Origin: an uncultured Selenomonas sp.
GTDB lineage: Bacteria; Bacillota; Negativicutes; Selenomonadales; Selenomonadaceae
DNA length: 28,633 bases
Direction: 5' to 3'
NCBI GenBank assembly: GCA_938045435.1
Contig: CALIBA010000142.1
Span: forward strand, 1-28,633
Shown: in pieces, positions 6,881 to 15,775 of the stretch
Layout of the letters: every line of letters begins with the position of its first letter
Numbering within the stretch: the first letter of the stretch is position 1
Translations under genes and position numbers: made by a program
Notes under the pieces: generated by a model
What the model was told of the DNA's origin: nothing
Databases searched by the model: none
What the model saw: the letters and a program-made list of their open reading frames with translations, nothing else

Positions 6881-8461
6881 ATGAAGATTTTGGCTGCGGA
6901 TGGGATTTCACCCAATGGGATTGCGCTGCTCACAGACTATGAGGTCGATGTGCGCGATAAGATTGCGCACGAGGAACTTCTGGAGATCATTGGTGATTAT
7001 GATGCGCTCATGGTGCGCTCTGCGTCTAAGGTGTCGGCAGACATCATTGAACGTGCAGATAAACTGAAGATCATCGGACGTGCAGGCGTCGGTGTGGATA
7101 ATATTGATGTAAAGGCGGCGACGGAGCGCGGCATCATCGTCATCAACTCGCCGGGCGGCAATACAATCGCAGCGACGGAGCACACAATGGCGATGATGCT
7201 CTCGATGGCACGCAATATTCCGGCGGCAGATGCGACAGTGCACGCGGGCGTGTGGGACCGCAAGGCGTTCGTCGGTGTAGAGCTGCGCGGCAAGACACTC
7301 GGCGTGATCGGCATGGGGCGGATTGGCAGCGGTGTTGCAAAGCGTGCTTTAGCTTTCGATATGAACATTATCGCCTATGATCCATATATCAATGAGGAAA
7401 GGGCAAAGGCGATTGGTGTGACCGTCGGGACGCTCGATGATATATTTGCGGCAGCAGATTTTATCACGGTGCACATGCCGCTCACGAAAGAGACGCGCGG
7501 CATGATCTCGATGCCCGAACTGCGTCGGATGAAGAAGGGCGTGCGCCTCATCAACTGTGCACGCGGCGGCATCATCAATGAGATGGATCTCGCGGCGGCA
7601 GTCAGGGAGAGCATTGTGGCAGGCGCAGCCATTGATGTGTTCGAGAACGAGCCGCTTGCGGCAGATCATCCGCTGCGCAGCGTGCCAGGCATCGTCCTCA
7701 CGCCGCACCTCGGTGCATCCACCGTGGAGGCACAGATCGGCGTGTCTGTGGACGTGTCGGAGGGCATCCGCGCAGCATTGCGCGGTGAGCCGGTGACGGC
7801 AGCGGTCAACATGGCGCCAGTCTCGAAGGAAGTCATGCGCGTCATTCGTCCCTATATCACGCTTGCCGAGCAGCTTGGATGCACGGCTGGTGCACTTGCC
7901 GATGGGCCCGTCTCCCATGTGGAGGTCCTCTACAATGGGGAGATTACGGAGGTCAACACGAGTTTCCTGACGACGGCCGTCCTCAAGGGCATGCTCAATC
8001 CGATCCTTGAGAGTGAGATCAACTATGTCAATGCCCCGAGCGTTGCAAAATCGCGCGGCATCAAGGTGACGGAGATCAAGGAGAAGGAGACTTCGCATTA
8101 CTCGACACTCATCACCGTGCGTGTGACGGCGGCGGGTAAGACATCAGAGGTGCAGGGGACACTCTTTGGCACGGAGGGACGGATTGTGCGCATCAACCGT
8201 TTCCGCGTGGATGTTGACCCGCATGCACGCATTCTCATCTGCCCGCATATCAACCGCCCCGGGGTCATCGGAACGATTGGCTCTATCATGGGAGAGGCGG
8301 GCATCAATATCTCAGGCATGCAGGTGGGAAAATCCGACCGAGAAGGCACCAATATCATGGTGCTCACCATCGACCACGATATTCCGGATGAGACACTGGC
8401 ACGTGTGCTCGCGCTGGATGGGATCTTTGATGCAAAACTGGTAAATTTCGAAACGGTCTAA
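6881..8461 (+). CDS. serA: D-3-phosphoglycerate dehydrogenase
   Basis: A 526-residue long-form (type 1) phosphoglycerate dehydrogenase, which oxidises 3-phosphoglycerate to 3-phosphohydroxypyruvate with NAD+ as the first step of serine synthesis. The Rossmann NAD site GMGRIG spans residues 144-149. The catalytic triad positions are R228 (CARGG), E257 (FENEP) and H276 (TPHLGAST). A middle substrate-binding (ASB) domain follows from about residue 315, and a C-terminal ACT domain from about 455 (ILICPHINRPGVIG). The ACT domain is normally the site of serine feedback control. GGAGG lies 8 bases before the ATG. It has its own strong promoter framed by an inverted repeat. No other serine-pathway gene is adjacent. 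Confidence 0.97.
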   Translation: MKILAADGISPNGIALLTDYEVDVRDKIAHEELLEIIGDYDALMVRSASKVSADIIERADKLKIIGRAGVGVDNIDVKAATERGIIVINSPGGNTIAATEHTMAMMLSMARNIPAADATVHAGVWDRKAFVGVELRGKTLGVIGMGRIGSGVAKRALAFDMNIIAYDPYINEERAKAIGVTVGTLDDIFAAADFITVHMPLTKETRGMISMPELRRMKKGVRLINCARGGIINEMDLAAAVRESIVAGAAIDVFENEPLAADHPLRSVPGIVLTPHLGASTVEAQIGVSVDVSEGIRAALRGEPVTAAVNMAPVSKEVMRVIRPYITLAEQLGCTAGALADGPVSHVEVLYNGEITEVNTSFLTTAVLKGMLNPILESEINYVNAPSVAKSRGIKVTEIKEKETSHYSTLITVRVTAAGKTSEVQGTLFGTEGRIVRINRFRVDVDPHARILICPHINRPGVIGTIGSIMGEAGINISGMQVGKSDREGTNIMVLTIDHDIPDETLARVLALDGIFDAKLVNFETV

Positions 8462-8548
8462 AAAGAATTTCATCATATTTCCATATTCGTCCGCTATATT
8501 ATAGTCAAAAGGACAAAGTTTTGATTTAAAAGAAGGAGGTATCAGCCT

Positions 8549-9418
8549 ATGAACACAATCAAGACGACGATGCTCATGGCGCTCCTCATGGCTCTGATGG
8601 TTGCGCTCGGCGGCGCCTTTGCCGGGCATACAGGCATGACCGTCATGCTCATCATTGCGCTCGGCATGAATTTCTTTTCATATTGGTTCTCCGACCGTAT
8701 CGTGCTCAGTATGTATAATGCGCAGGAGGTGGACCGATCGAATGCGCCTGAGCTTTATGGGCTTGTGGAAAAGCTGGCAGGACGTGCAGGGCTTCCGATG
8801 CCGCGCGTTTATATCATCAACGAGGATGCACCAAATGCCTTTGCGACGGGGCGCAATCCGTCGAACGCGGCAGTCGCCGTAACCACGGGACTGATGCGTG
8901 TGCTGGACTACAATGAAATAGCGGGTGTGCTTGGACACGAACTCGCGCACGTCAAGCATCGTGACATACTCATCTCGACCATTGCTGCGACGATGGCGAC
9001 GGTCATTTCCTACGCGGCGAACATTGCTCAGTGGGCGGCAATCTTTGGCGGCGGACGCTCAAGCGATGACGACCGCGGGGGCATCATTGGCCTCATTGTT
9101 ACAGCAATTATTGCGCCGATTGCGGCGGCACTGATCCAGATGGCGATTTCGCGCTCACGTGAATACAGTGCCGATGAGGGCGGCGCAGAGATCTGCGGCA
9201 ATCCGAATGATCTCGCCGCGGCGCTCGAGAAGATTGAGTACTACGCCGTGCACGGTGCACCTCTGCCGGAGGCAACGCCTGCAACCGCTCATATGTGCAT
9301 CATCAATCCGCTGACGGGACGAGACATTTCTTTTAAGAGCCTGTTTTCAACCCATCCGGACACACAGGAGCGCATCGCGCGCCTGCGCGCACAGGCGCAG
9401 CGTATGCATATACGCTAA
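8549..9418 (+). CDS. htpX: Membrane zinc metalloprotease HtpX
   Basis: A 289-residue M48-family inner-membrane protease involved in quality control of membrane proteins. Two N-terminal helices (about residues 7-25 and 29-47) anchor it. The zinc motif HELAH is at residues 130-134, with the third ligand expected in the SREYSADEGGAEI segment near residue 210. Another hydrophobic stretch follows the zinc motif (about 175-195). The ribosome binding site AAGGAGGT (8533-8540) is 8 bases from the ATG. A TATATT/TATTAT -10-like sequence at 8495-8502 may be its promoter, but the -35 is weak. The gene is followed by a strong terminator. Confidence 0.95.
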   Translation: MNTIKTTMLMALLMALMVALGGAFAGHTGMTVMLIIALGMNFFSYWFSDRIVLSMYNAQEVDRSNAPELYGLVEKLAGRAGLPMPRVYIINEDAPNAFATGRNPSNAAVAVTTGLMRVLDYNEIAGVLGHELAHVKHRDILISTIAATMATVISYAANIAQWAAIFGGGRSSDDDRGGIIGLIVTAIIAPIAAALIQMAISRSREYSADEGGAEICGNPNDLAAALEKIEYYAVHGAPLPEATPATAHMCIINPLTGRDISFKSLFSTHPDTQERIARLRAQAQRMHIR

Positions 9419-9435
9419 GCGTTCAAATCCAGAAG

Positions 9436-9488
9436 AATCCCCCTGCAATCAGACGATCCTTTTGTCTCTGATTGCGGGGGGATTTTTG
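9436..9488 (+). terminator. Strong rho-independent terminator after htpX
   Basis: An 18-bp arm at 9436-9453 pairs with 9467-9484 with a single mismatch. It includes a CCCCC/GGGGG block and is followed by a run of T at 9483-9487. Confidence 0.93.
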
Positions 9489-9604
9489 CTCCTTTCGTCA
9501 ATCTTGTGGCATGCCCGCTGCGCAAACGATCATGGATTTATGTGCGCCCTGAAAAACAGAGGTCATTGCGAGTATGTCCATAAAATATGTATTGCGTTTG
9601 TCTA

Positions 9605-9633
9605 TTGCCTAACCCTTCTTTTTATGCGATAAT
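9605..9633 (+). promoter_or_regulatory. Promoter of the rarA-speD-comEA-comEC cluster
   Basis: TTGCCT (9605-9610) and GATAAT (9628-9633) are separated by 17 bases, correctly placed about 40 bases before rarA. Confidence 0.65.
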
Positions 9634-9650
9634 TCATTAGGAGAGAATTT

Positions 9651-9698
9651 ATGCATACGGGAGGCACGGAGGATGGACGAGCAGAGCGGCCTTTTTGA
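9651..9698 (+). CDS. Possible 15-residue leader peptide overlapping rarA
   Basis: ATG at 9651 has a good ribosome binding site, AGGAGA (9639-9644), 6 bases upstream, and encodes MHTGGTEDGRAERPF before TGA at 9696-9698. It overlaps the rarA start (9673) in another frame, so ribosomes finishing it would stop 26 bases inside rarA and could re-initiate by backtracking. It contains no run of a single regulatory amino acid. It may be chance. Confidence 0.3.
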   Translation: MHTGGTEDGRAERPF

Positions 9699-11025
9699 AC
9701 GGACGGCCTATCAGCCGCTTGCTGAACGTGTACGGCCGCGGACGCTCGATGAGTTCGTTGGGCAAGAGCATCTCCTAGGTGAGGGAAAAGTTTTACGCCG
9801 CCTCATCGAAGGGGATTGTGTCACCTCGATGATTTTCTGGGGGCCGCCCGGGGTTGGCAAGACAACGCTTGCGCAGATTATCGCTGCCAGGACGCAGTCT
9901 AAATTTATCACATTCTCTGCAGTGACGAGCAGTATTAAGGATATTCGTGCAGTCATGCAGGAGGCAGATAGGCGCCGGATGTACGGAGAACGGATGATTG
10001 TTTTTGTCGATGAGATCCATCGTTTTAACAAGGCACAGCAGGATGCCTTTTTGCCCTTTGTAGAACGCGGCAGCATCGTGCTTATCGGAGCGACAACGGA
10101 GAATCCCTCCTTTGAGATCAACGGCGCATTGCTCTCGCGCTGCCGTGTTTTTGTGCTGCAGGGGTTAACGACGGAACACATCAAGCAGCTGCTGCACCAT
10201 GCACTTACCTCTCCGCGGGGGCTTTTGGAGCTGCATGTGCAGATTGCCGATGAGGGGATTGCTGCGATTGCCTCTTTTGCCAATGGGGATGCGCGCAGTG
10301 CGCTCTCGACGCTTGAGATGGTTGTGCTCAATGCTGATGAACGCGATGGGAAAGTTTGTGTGACGGAGGAGAGTCTCGCTCAGTGCATCTCAAGAAAGAC
10401 ACTGCTCTATGACAAAACAGGGGAGGAACATTACAATCTCATCTCGGCACTGCATAAATCCATGCGCAATTCCGACCCTGATGCAGCAGTCTATTGGCTT
10501 GCACGCATGTTGGAGGCGGGGGAGGATCCGCTTTATATTGCACGGCGTGTGACGCGCTTTGCGGCAGAGGACGTGGGGCTTGCCGATCCAAGAGCGCTTG
10601 AACTTGCGATTGCCGTCTATCAGGCATGTCACTTCATCGGTGTTCCGGAATGCAATGCTCACTTAACGGAGGCGGTCATTTATCTTTCGCTTGCACCTAA
10701 ATCCAACGCGATGGAGACGGCCTATTTATCGGCTGCGGCGGATGCACGGACAATGCTCGCCGAGCCGGTCCCCCTCGTCATTCGTAATGCACCGACGAAG
10801 CTCATGAAAGAGCTGGATTATGGCAAGGGGTATCAATATGCACATGATGCAAAGGAGCATTTAACAAATATGCAGTGCCTGCCGGATTCACTTTTGGGCA
10901 GGGCATATTATCATCCGACAGATCAGGGGGTCGAGGGGCGTTTCCGTGATCGATTGGATGCAATCAAAAAATGGAAAAAGGAGCATTCTCCTCATCAAAC
11001 GGGAGAACAGCCGGATCCGATATAA
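9673..11025 (+). CDS. rarA: Replication-associated recombination protein A (RarA/MgsA)
   Basis: A 450-residue AAA+ ATPase related to clamp loaders and RuvB, acting at stalled replication forks. Walker A GPPGVGKTT is at residues 57-65, Walker B IVFVDEIHRF at 109-118, sensor 1 GATTENPSFE at 139-148 and a likely arginine finger in LLSRC at R156. The C-terminal half carries the RarA tetramerisation and lid domains (LARMLEAGEDPLYIARR). GGGAGG at 9659-9664, 8 bases before the ATG, is the likely ribosome binding site, although a second GGAGG directly abuts the ATG. It is the first gene of a co-directional cluster with speD and the com genes. Confidence 0.95.
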   Translation: MDEQSGLFERTAYQPLAERVRPRTLDEFVGQEHLLGEGKVLRRLIEGDCVTSMIFWGPPGVGKTTLAQIIAARTQSKFITFSAVTSSIKDIRAVMQEADRRRMYGERMIVFVDEIHRFNKAQQDAFLPFVERGSIVLIGATTENPSFEINGALLSRCRVFVLQGLTTEHIKQLLHHALTSPRGLLELHVQIADEGIAAIASFANGDARSALSTLEMVVLNADERDGKVCVTEESLAQCISRKTLLYDKTGEEHYNLISALHKSMRNSDPDAAVYWLARMLEAGEDPLYIARRVTRFAAEDVGLADPRALELAIAVYQACHFIGVPECNAHLTEAVIYLSLAPKSNAMETAYLSAAADARTMLAEPVPLVIRNAPTKLMKELDYGKGYQYAHDAKEHLTNMQCLPDSLLGRAYYHPTDQGVEGRFRDRLDAIKKWKKEHSPHQTGEQPDPI

Positions 11026-11080
11026 AAATTGTGTTTTATGGAATCCGCCATGTGCGGAGAGAAAGGCAGGAGCGCGGGCG

Positions 11081-11872
11081 TTGGACGGAAAGCTGAAATT
11101 ATACGGTTTTAACAATCTTACAAAAGCATTGAGCTTCAATATTTATGATATTTGTTATGCAAAGTCGGCGCGTGAGCAGCGGGACTATATCAAATATATT
11201 GATGAACAGTATAATTCCGACCGCCTCACTAAAATCCTCTCACAGGTTACGGATATGATTGGCGCACGCATTCTCAACATTGCAAAACAGGATTATGAAC
11301 CGCAGGGAGCAAGTGTGACGATGCTTATTGCCGAGGAAGCAGCGGTGATTTCGGGGAGTAAGACGCCTGTGAAAACGGCATCATCCGGAGAGACAATTTT
11401 AGCGCATCTCGATAAGAGTCATGTGACGGTTCATACCTATCCGGAGTTTCACCCCGATACGAGTATCGCCACTTTTCGTGTTGATATTGATGTGGCGACA
11501 TGCGGAGAGATCACGCCGCTCCAGACACTGGATTATCTCATCAGTCAGTTCGACTCGGATATTATCACGATGGACTACCGTGTGCGGGGATTCACCCGTG
11601 ATTTACAGGGGCGCAAGCTGTTCATGGACACAAAGATGACATCTATTCAGGAGTTTATTAAGCAGGAAACGCTGGATGAATATGATGCGGTGGACATCAA
11701 TCTCTATCAGGCCAGCTTGTTCCATACACGTATGCTCATCAAGGAACCTCAGCTGCAAAATTATTTGTTCAATACAGATGTCGATGAGATCCCGCCAAAG
11801 ACACGCCTTATGATTAGTACAAGTCTGCGCCGGGAGATGATTGAGATCTTTAGTGGACGGAACGTCTATTAG
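11081..11872 (+). CDS. speD: S-adenosylmethionine decarboxylase proenzyme (E. coli type)
   Basis: A 263-residue pyruvoyl enzyme that decarboxylates S-adenosylmethionine for spermidine synthesis. It follows the long E. coli-type SpeD closely, including the N-terminal KLKLYGFNNLTKALSF region. Self-cleavage is expected between K112 and S113 within LDKSHVTVHTYPE, with S113 becoming the pyruvoyl group; C141 (TCGEITP) is the likely catalytic acid. The start is TTG at 11081, supported by AGGAG (11068-11072) 8 bases upstream and by alignment of the N-terminus with the E. coli protein (264 residues). In-frame ATGs further upstream would begin inside rarA. No spermidine synthase gene is present in the window. 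Confidence 0.95.
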   Translation: MDGKLKLYGFNNLTKALSFNIYDICYAKSAREQRDYIKYIDEQYNSDRLTKILSQVTDMIGARILNIAKQDYEPQGASVTMLIAEEAAVISGSKTPVKTASSGETILAHLDKSHVTVHTYPEFHPDTSIATFRVDIDVATCGEITPLQTLDYLISQFDSDIITMDYRVRGFTRDLQGRKLFMDTKMTSIQEFIKQETLDEYDAVDINLYQASLFHTRMLIKEPQLQNYLFNTDVDEIPPKTRLMISTSLRREMIEIFSGRNVY

Positions 11873-11883
11873 GAGATGTTCTT

Positions 11884-12444
11884 ATGCTCATGTTCAAAAA
11901 GTCCTTGCTCGTCCTCCTCGTTCTTGTGCTTGCTGCACTTGGCGGAACAATGTACGGGTATTATTCCGAGCAGGATGCGATGCTGCTTGATGCGGGGACA
12001 AGTGCCCAAACGGAACGCCCACGGATGGTAACAGTCTATGTGTCGGGCGAGGTGAAAAAGCCGGGGATTGTCACGCTGCGTGAAGGACAGCGCGTTGCCG
12101 ATGCCGTAAACGAGGTAGGCGGGGTCATCGAGACGGCTGATATTGATCGCGTCAATATGGCGGCACTTTTAGAGGATGGTATGCAGGTGCATGTACCGGA
12201 GCGCATCTTGACTGCAAGGGCAGGCGGAGCGGCTCCTGCACAGGATGCAAAGGGGCATATCAACCTCAATACGGCGACAGAAAAGGATTTGCAGGAGTTG
12301 CCAGGGATAGGGCCTGCCATCTCAGCACGTATCATTGAGTATCGTGAAGCGAATGGCGCATTCAAAAAAATTGAGGACGTAAAAAATGTCCGCGGGATTG
12401 GGGATGCCAAGTTTGAAAAGCTGAAGGACAAGGTGACACTATGA
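11884..12444 (+). CDS. comEA: Competence DNA receptor ComEA
   Basis: A 186-residue membrane-anchored DNA-binding protein that takes up transforming DNA at the cell surface and hands it to ComEC. An N-terminal helix (about residues 5-25) is followed by an SLBB domain (about 48-107: VTVYVSGEVKKPG...). A low-complexity linker leads to two helix-hairpin-helix motifs (HINLNTATEKDLQELPGIGPAIS and the second around RGIGDAKFEKL). AGGAGA overlapping the speD stop gives 7-base spacing to the ATG. The end overlaps comEC by 4 bases (ATGA), a sign of coupled translation. Confidence 0.96.
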   Translation: MLMFKKSLLVLLVLVLAALGGTMYGYYSEQDAMLLDAGTSAQTERPRMVTVYVSGEVKKPGIVTLREGQRVADAVNEVGGVIETADIDRVNMAALLEDGMQVHVPERILTARAGGAAPAQDAKGHINLNTATEKDLQELPGIGPAISARIIEYREANGAFKKIEDVKNVRGIGDAKFEKLKDKVTL

Positions 12445-14870
12445 GAGCAGGGCAATACCAACGCGCCTTTCTTGCGGGACTTTTAGCGGCGCTCAGCCTT
12501 GGTATTGCATGTGCTGCGTGGCTTCAGATTACGTTTTCTGCGGCATGGCCGTATCTTATCGTATTGTTGCTGTTTGGAACATTGGCCTCATGGTGCCTCG
12601 TTCTTCGGAAAAGCGAAAGAACTTGGATCGCCTTTTTGGGGCTTTTTTTCATATTGGGACTGGCGCGCTTTGCTGCGGCATATGAATTGCCGCAAACAGA
12701 TATTTCCCATTTTGCGGGAACGGTTGCACTTCATGGCACTATAACCGAGGAGCCGCGGGTTACAGTGGGGAAAGATCATGTGATACACATCCGCTATACG
12801 GTTGCGGCGGAGCGTGTCATACAGGAAGGAAAACCGTATGCTGCACGTGGAGATGCCTATGTCTATACGAGGTGCAATTCTTCCGATGTGCATCCGGTCG
12901 GACAGATTGGCGATGCACTAACGGCTGTTGGAAAGCTGCGTCGTCCACATGGCTATCAAAATCCGGGACAGATTGATACCGTATTTCTCCTGCGCAGTCA
13001 GGGGATCACAGCGTCGCTGTCTGCCGGCAGTGAGCAGATCCGCATTTCTTCTGCAGAGCATCCGTCTCTCTCGCAGCGCTTTATGCGGTGGGCAGCCTCC
13101 GTGCGGGCGCACTACATGGAGAACATGAAGGCTGTTATGCCGGATGCAGATGCGGCAGTTATCTTTGCAATGCTGTTCGGTGGCTATGCGGGCATCCGCC
13201 CAGAGGTTTTAGAGGCGTTTACAACAACGGGAATTGTGCACATTCTATCCGTTTCTGGTTCACATATTAGTCTTGTTGCAGCAGTTATGGCATGGATTGC
13301 CACGTTCCTGCGCCTGCCCAAATGGCTTGGGGCAGTGAGTGTGATTGCGATTATTGTGATCTATGTTGTACTTGCGGGGCTCGTTCCGCCGGCAGTGCGT
13401 TCGGGTATTATGGGTGGGGCAGCGTTTCTTGGCCTTGTTCTCGGACGGGAACGAGATGCGCAGCGAATTCTGCTTATCACAGGGATTTTGATGCTGCTGC
13501 TTTCACCATTGCTGTTGTTTCATATCAGTTTTCAGCTTTCGTTTTTGGCAACGGCAGGTCTGCTTTTTCTAGCGCCGATATTTCGGGAGCACCTGCATCG
13601 ACTGCCTTCTTTTATTGCGGGCAGTCTTGCGATTACAATTTCTGCACAGCTTGCGACGCTCCCCATCCTAGCATGGTATTTCAATCAGCTTTCGCTTTCC
13701 GCACTGCTTGCCAATCTCGTTGTTGTTCCCCTCGTGGAGCTTGTCATTGTTTTGGGGCTTTTTGGAGGAGCGGCAGCATTCATTTTCCCCATGCTTGGCT
13801 TATTTGTATTCGGTTTTGACAGTTTGCTGCTCGGGGGGACATTTGAACTGACACGCCTCATTGCACTGCTTCCTGCGGCGCAGGTTTGGGTTCCATCCAT
13901 TGGCGTTGGTTGGGGGCTTTGTTATTACGGGGTACTGGTACTGATGATTTTGCCGCCGGACAATCGCAGTATATTTTTTTCGTATATGGGGCGTTATCGC
14001 TATGCCCTTGGAGGCACTCTCATCACGCTGCTCGTTGCACTTTTTTTCCGCTATGCAGCACATCCCGATGAGATGACGGTACATTTTATTGATGTGGGAC
14101 AGGGGGACTGCGCCCTCGTGGTTACACCGCATGGTCATGCAATGCTCTTTGATACCGGTGGAACGCGGGACGGTGTCTTTGATATTGGCGCACGGGTCGA
14201 TGTTCCCTATCTTTTGCATTATGGGATTCGGTCGGTGGATTATATCTTTCTTTCCCATGCGCATGAAGACCATGCAGCAGGTGCTGGCGCGATTCTCACG
14301 ATGCTTCCCGTACAGCATGTCTTTACAGCAGATGAGGGGACGGCAGCTTATGCAAGGAGTATGCGTATGGGAGATGGGAATCCGCTGCTTTTGAAGTTCA
14401 GCCGCATTGAGGCAGGACAGACGATTGTTTTGGATGGGGTTACAGTGGAGACCATATATGCACCTGATTACGATCCGACTAATCATGCAACGGGCAACGA
14501 AGTATCCAACGTTTATCGTGTATGCTATGGAGAGGCGCGTTTTCTTTTTACCGGTGATTTGGTCAAAGAGCATGAGGCAAGGATGCTCGCCGCCGGTGCA
14601 GAGGTGGCGAGCACTGTTGTGAAAGTGCCGCATCATGGTTCTGACACATCCAGTTCGGAGGCGTTTGTAGAGGCAGCGCATCCCATATATGCGGTGTGTT
14701 GTGTCGGTGCAGATAACGCTTTTGGACATCCGCGTCCTGCTGTGCTTGCACGGTATGAACGCGTGGGTGCTGCGATATTGCGGACAGATCGTGATGGGGC
14801 AATTGTATTTCGAACAGATGGACGTCATATGACCGCAGAGACGTTTGTCAATGGAAAAAATCCACGGTAA
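12441..14870 (+). CDS. comEC: Competence DNA channel ComEC/Rec2
   Basis: An 809-residue polytopic membrane protein that transports single-stranded DNA into the cytoplasm during natural transformation. N-terminal helices are followed by a DUF4131-type soluble (OB-fold-like) region with TGTITEEPRV-like sequence. Next comes the competence transmembrane core, including the conserved GIVHILSVSGSHISLV segment. The C-terminal metallo-beta-lactamase-like domain starts near residue 545 and keeps the full metal motif HAHEDH (606-611) and HHGSD (731-735). The two-domain nuclease module therefore looks intact, and no frameshift is visible. Translation is coupled to comEA through the ATGA overlap. Confidence 0.96.
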   Translation: MRAGQYQRAFLAGLLAALSLGIACAAWLQITFSAAWPYLIVLLLFGTLASWCLVLRKSERTWIAFLGLFFILGLARFAAAYELPQTDISHFAGTVALHGTITEEPRVTVGKDHVIHIRYTVAAERVIQEGKPYAARGDAYVYTRCNSSDVHPVGQIGDALTAVGKLRRPHGYQNPGQIDTVFLLRSQGITASLSAGSEQIRISSAEHPSLSQRFMRWAASVRAHYMENMKAVMPDADAAVIFAMLFGGYAGIRPEVLEAFTTTGIVHILSVSGSHISLVAAVMAWIATFLRLPKWLGAVSVIAIIVIYVVLAGLVPPAVRSGIMGGAAFLGLVLGRERDAQRILLITGILMLLLSPLLLFHISFQLSFLATAGLLFLAPIFREHLHRLPSFIAGSLAITISAQLATLPILAWYFNQLSLSALLANLVVVPLVELVIVLGLFGGAAAFIFPMLGLFVFGFDSLLLGGTFELTRLIALLPAAQVWVPSIGVGWGLCYYGVLVLMILPPDNRSIFFSYMGRYRYALGGTLITLLVALFFRYAAHPDEMTVHFIDVGQGDCALVVTPHGHAMLFDTGGTRDGVFDIGARVDVPYLLHYGIRSVDYIFLSHAHEDHAAGAGAILTMLPVQHVFTADEGTAAYARSMRMGDGNPLLLKFSRIEAGQTIVLDGVTVETIYAPDYDPTNHATGNEVSNVYRVCYGEARFLFTGDLVKEHEARMLAAGAEVASTVVKVPHHGSDTSSSEAFVEAAHPIYAVCCVGADNAFGHPRPAVLARYERVGAAILRTDRDGAIVFRTDGRHMTAETFVNGKNPR

Positions 14871-14874
14871 TTCG

Positions 14875-14903
14875 TTGCGAGGCTTTTTCATTTGTTTTAT
14901 AAT
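14875..14903 (+). promoter_or_regulatory. Promoter of the HAD phosphatase gene
   Basis: TTGCGA (14875-14880) and consensus TATAAT (14898-14903) are separated by 17 bases. The -10 lies about 40 bases upstream of the start at 14942. Confidence 0.75.
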
Positions 14904-14941
14904 TGTGAAAAATGGTATGCATACAGAGTGGGAGGCACACT

Positions 14942-15646
14942 ATGGAATACCACGGTGTAGTATTTGATGTTGATGATACGCTGTATGATATGTCGCTGCC
15001 TTTTATTGGTGCTTATGAAAGGCTTTATGAAAAACGCTATGATCTTCCGCTTTCGCCGCTTTTTCTCGCCTTTCGCCGATATAGCGATGCGCGTTTTGAT
15101 GATGCACAGACGGGCAAGATGACAATGGAGGAACTTTATATCTATCGTCTGCGCATGGCATTTCGTGATTACGGTGTCCGTATAACGGATGAGGAGGCGT
15201 TGGACTTTCAGCATCTTTATATGCAGCTGCAATACCAGATTCAGCTGTCCGAGGTGATGCAGGAACTGCTTGATGCGCTGCAGGGACGTGCTGCGCTTGG
15301 AATCATTACCAATGGGGATTCCATGCACCAGAGGAATAAACTGCGCTCACTCAATATCGCGCAGTGGGTGCCGCAAGAGTGCATTATCGTCTCGGGAGAT
15401 CATGCGTTCCGAAAGCCTGATGTGCAGATTTTTCGTGAAATGGAGCATCGATTGGGCTTGGCACCGGAACATCTCGTCTATGTCGGAGATGCGTTCGGAC
15501 TTGATGTGATGGGGGCAAAATGTGCGGGGTGGCAATCGGTATGGTTCAACCATAGGAATCGGAAAAGACCAGACAAAACGGAGGTGCTTCCGGATATTGA
15601 GGTGCATACAGAGGATGCACTCGCAGCACTCCTTTTAGCTGTATGA
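14942..15646 (+). CDS. HAD-family hydrolase (subfamily IA)
   Basis: A 234-residue cytoplasmic haloacid dehalogenase-superfamily phosphatase, resembling YjjG/PGP-type enzymes. Motif I is FDVDDT with nucleophile D9 and acid/base D11. Motif II is ITNGD with T123. Motif III lysine is K158 (RKPD), and motif IV is GDAFGLD with D183 and D188. The inserted helical cap between residues 15 and 100 marks subfamily IA. GGGAGG about 7 bases before the ATG at 14942 decides the start over an in-frame upstream candidate. The substrate (nucleotide, phosphoglycolate or other small phosphate ester) cannot be predicted. Confidence 0.92.
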   Translation: MEYHGVVFDVDDTLYDMSLPFIGAYERLYEKRYDLPLSPLFLAFRRYSDARFDDAQTGKMTMEELYIYRLRMAFRDYGVRITDEEALDFQHLYMQLQYQIQLSEVMQELLDALQGRAALGIITNGDSMHQRNKLRSLNIAQWVPQECIIVSGDHAFRKPDVQIFREMEHRLGLAPEHLVYVGDAFGLDVMGAKCAGWQSVWFNHRNRKRPDKTEVLPDIEVHTEDALAALLLAV

Positions 15647-15701
15647 TGGATGTACTTGATATTTTGGGCAAAAGCTGCATTTTTCCGTCGATGGATTTGT
15701 T

Positions 15702-15729
15702 TTGCTAAATTGTACTTTTTTGATATAAT
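15702..15729 (+). promoter_or_regulatory. Promoter of the NhaC-family antiporter gene
   Basis: TTGCTA (15702-15707) and consensus TATAAT (15724-15729) are separated by 16 bases, about 45 bases before the start codon. Confidence 0.75.
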
Positions 15730-15775
15730 AGAGAGCAGTTTTTGCAGAAAACAGCAAAGGGAGTGCATATATCTT

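Noticed and set aside
13800..14891. 363-codon minus-strand frame opposite comEC
   Set aside because: The opposite frame holds the clear ComEC metallo-beta-lactamase domain; the minus translation is rich in Cys, His and Met without motifs.
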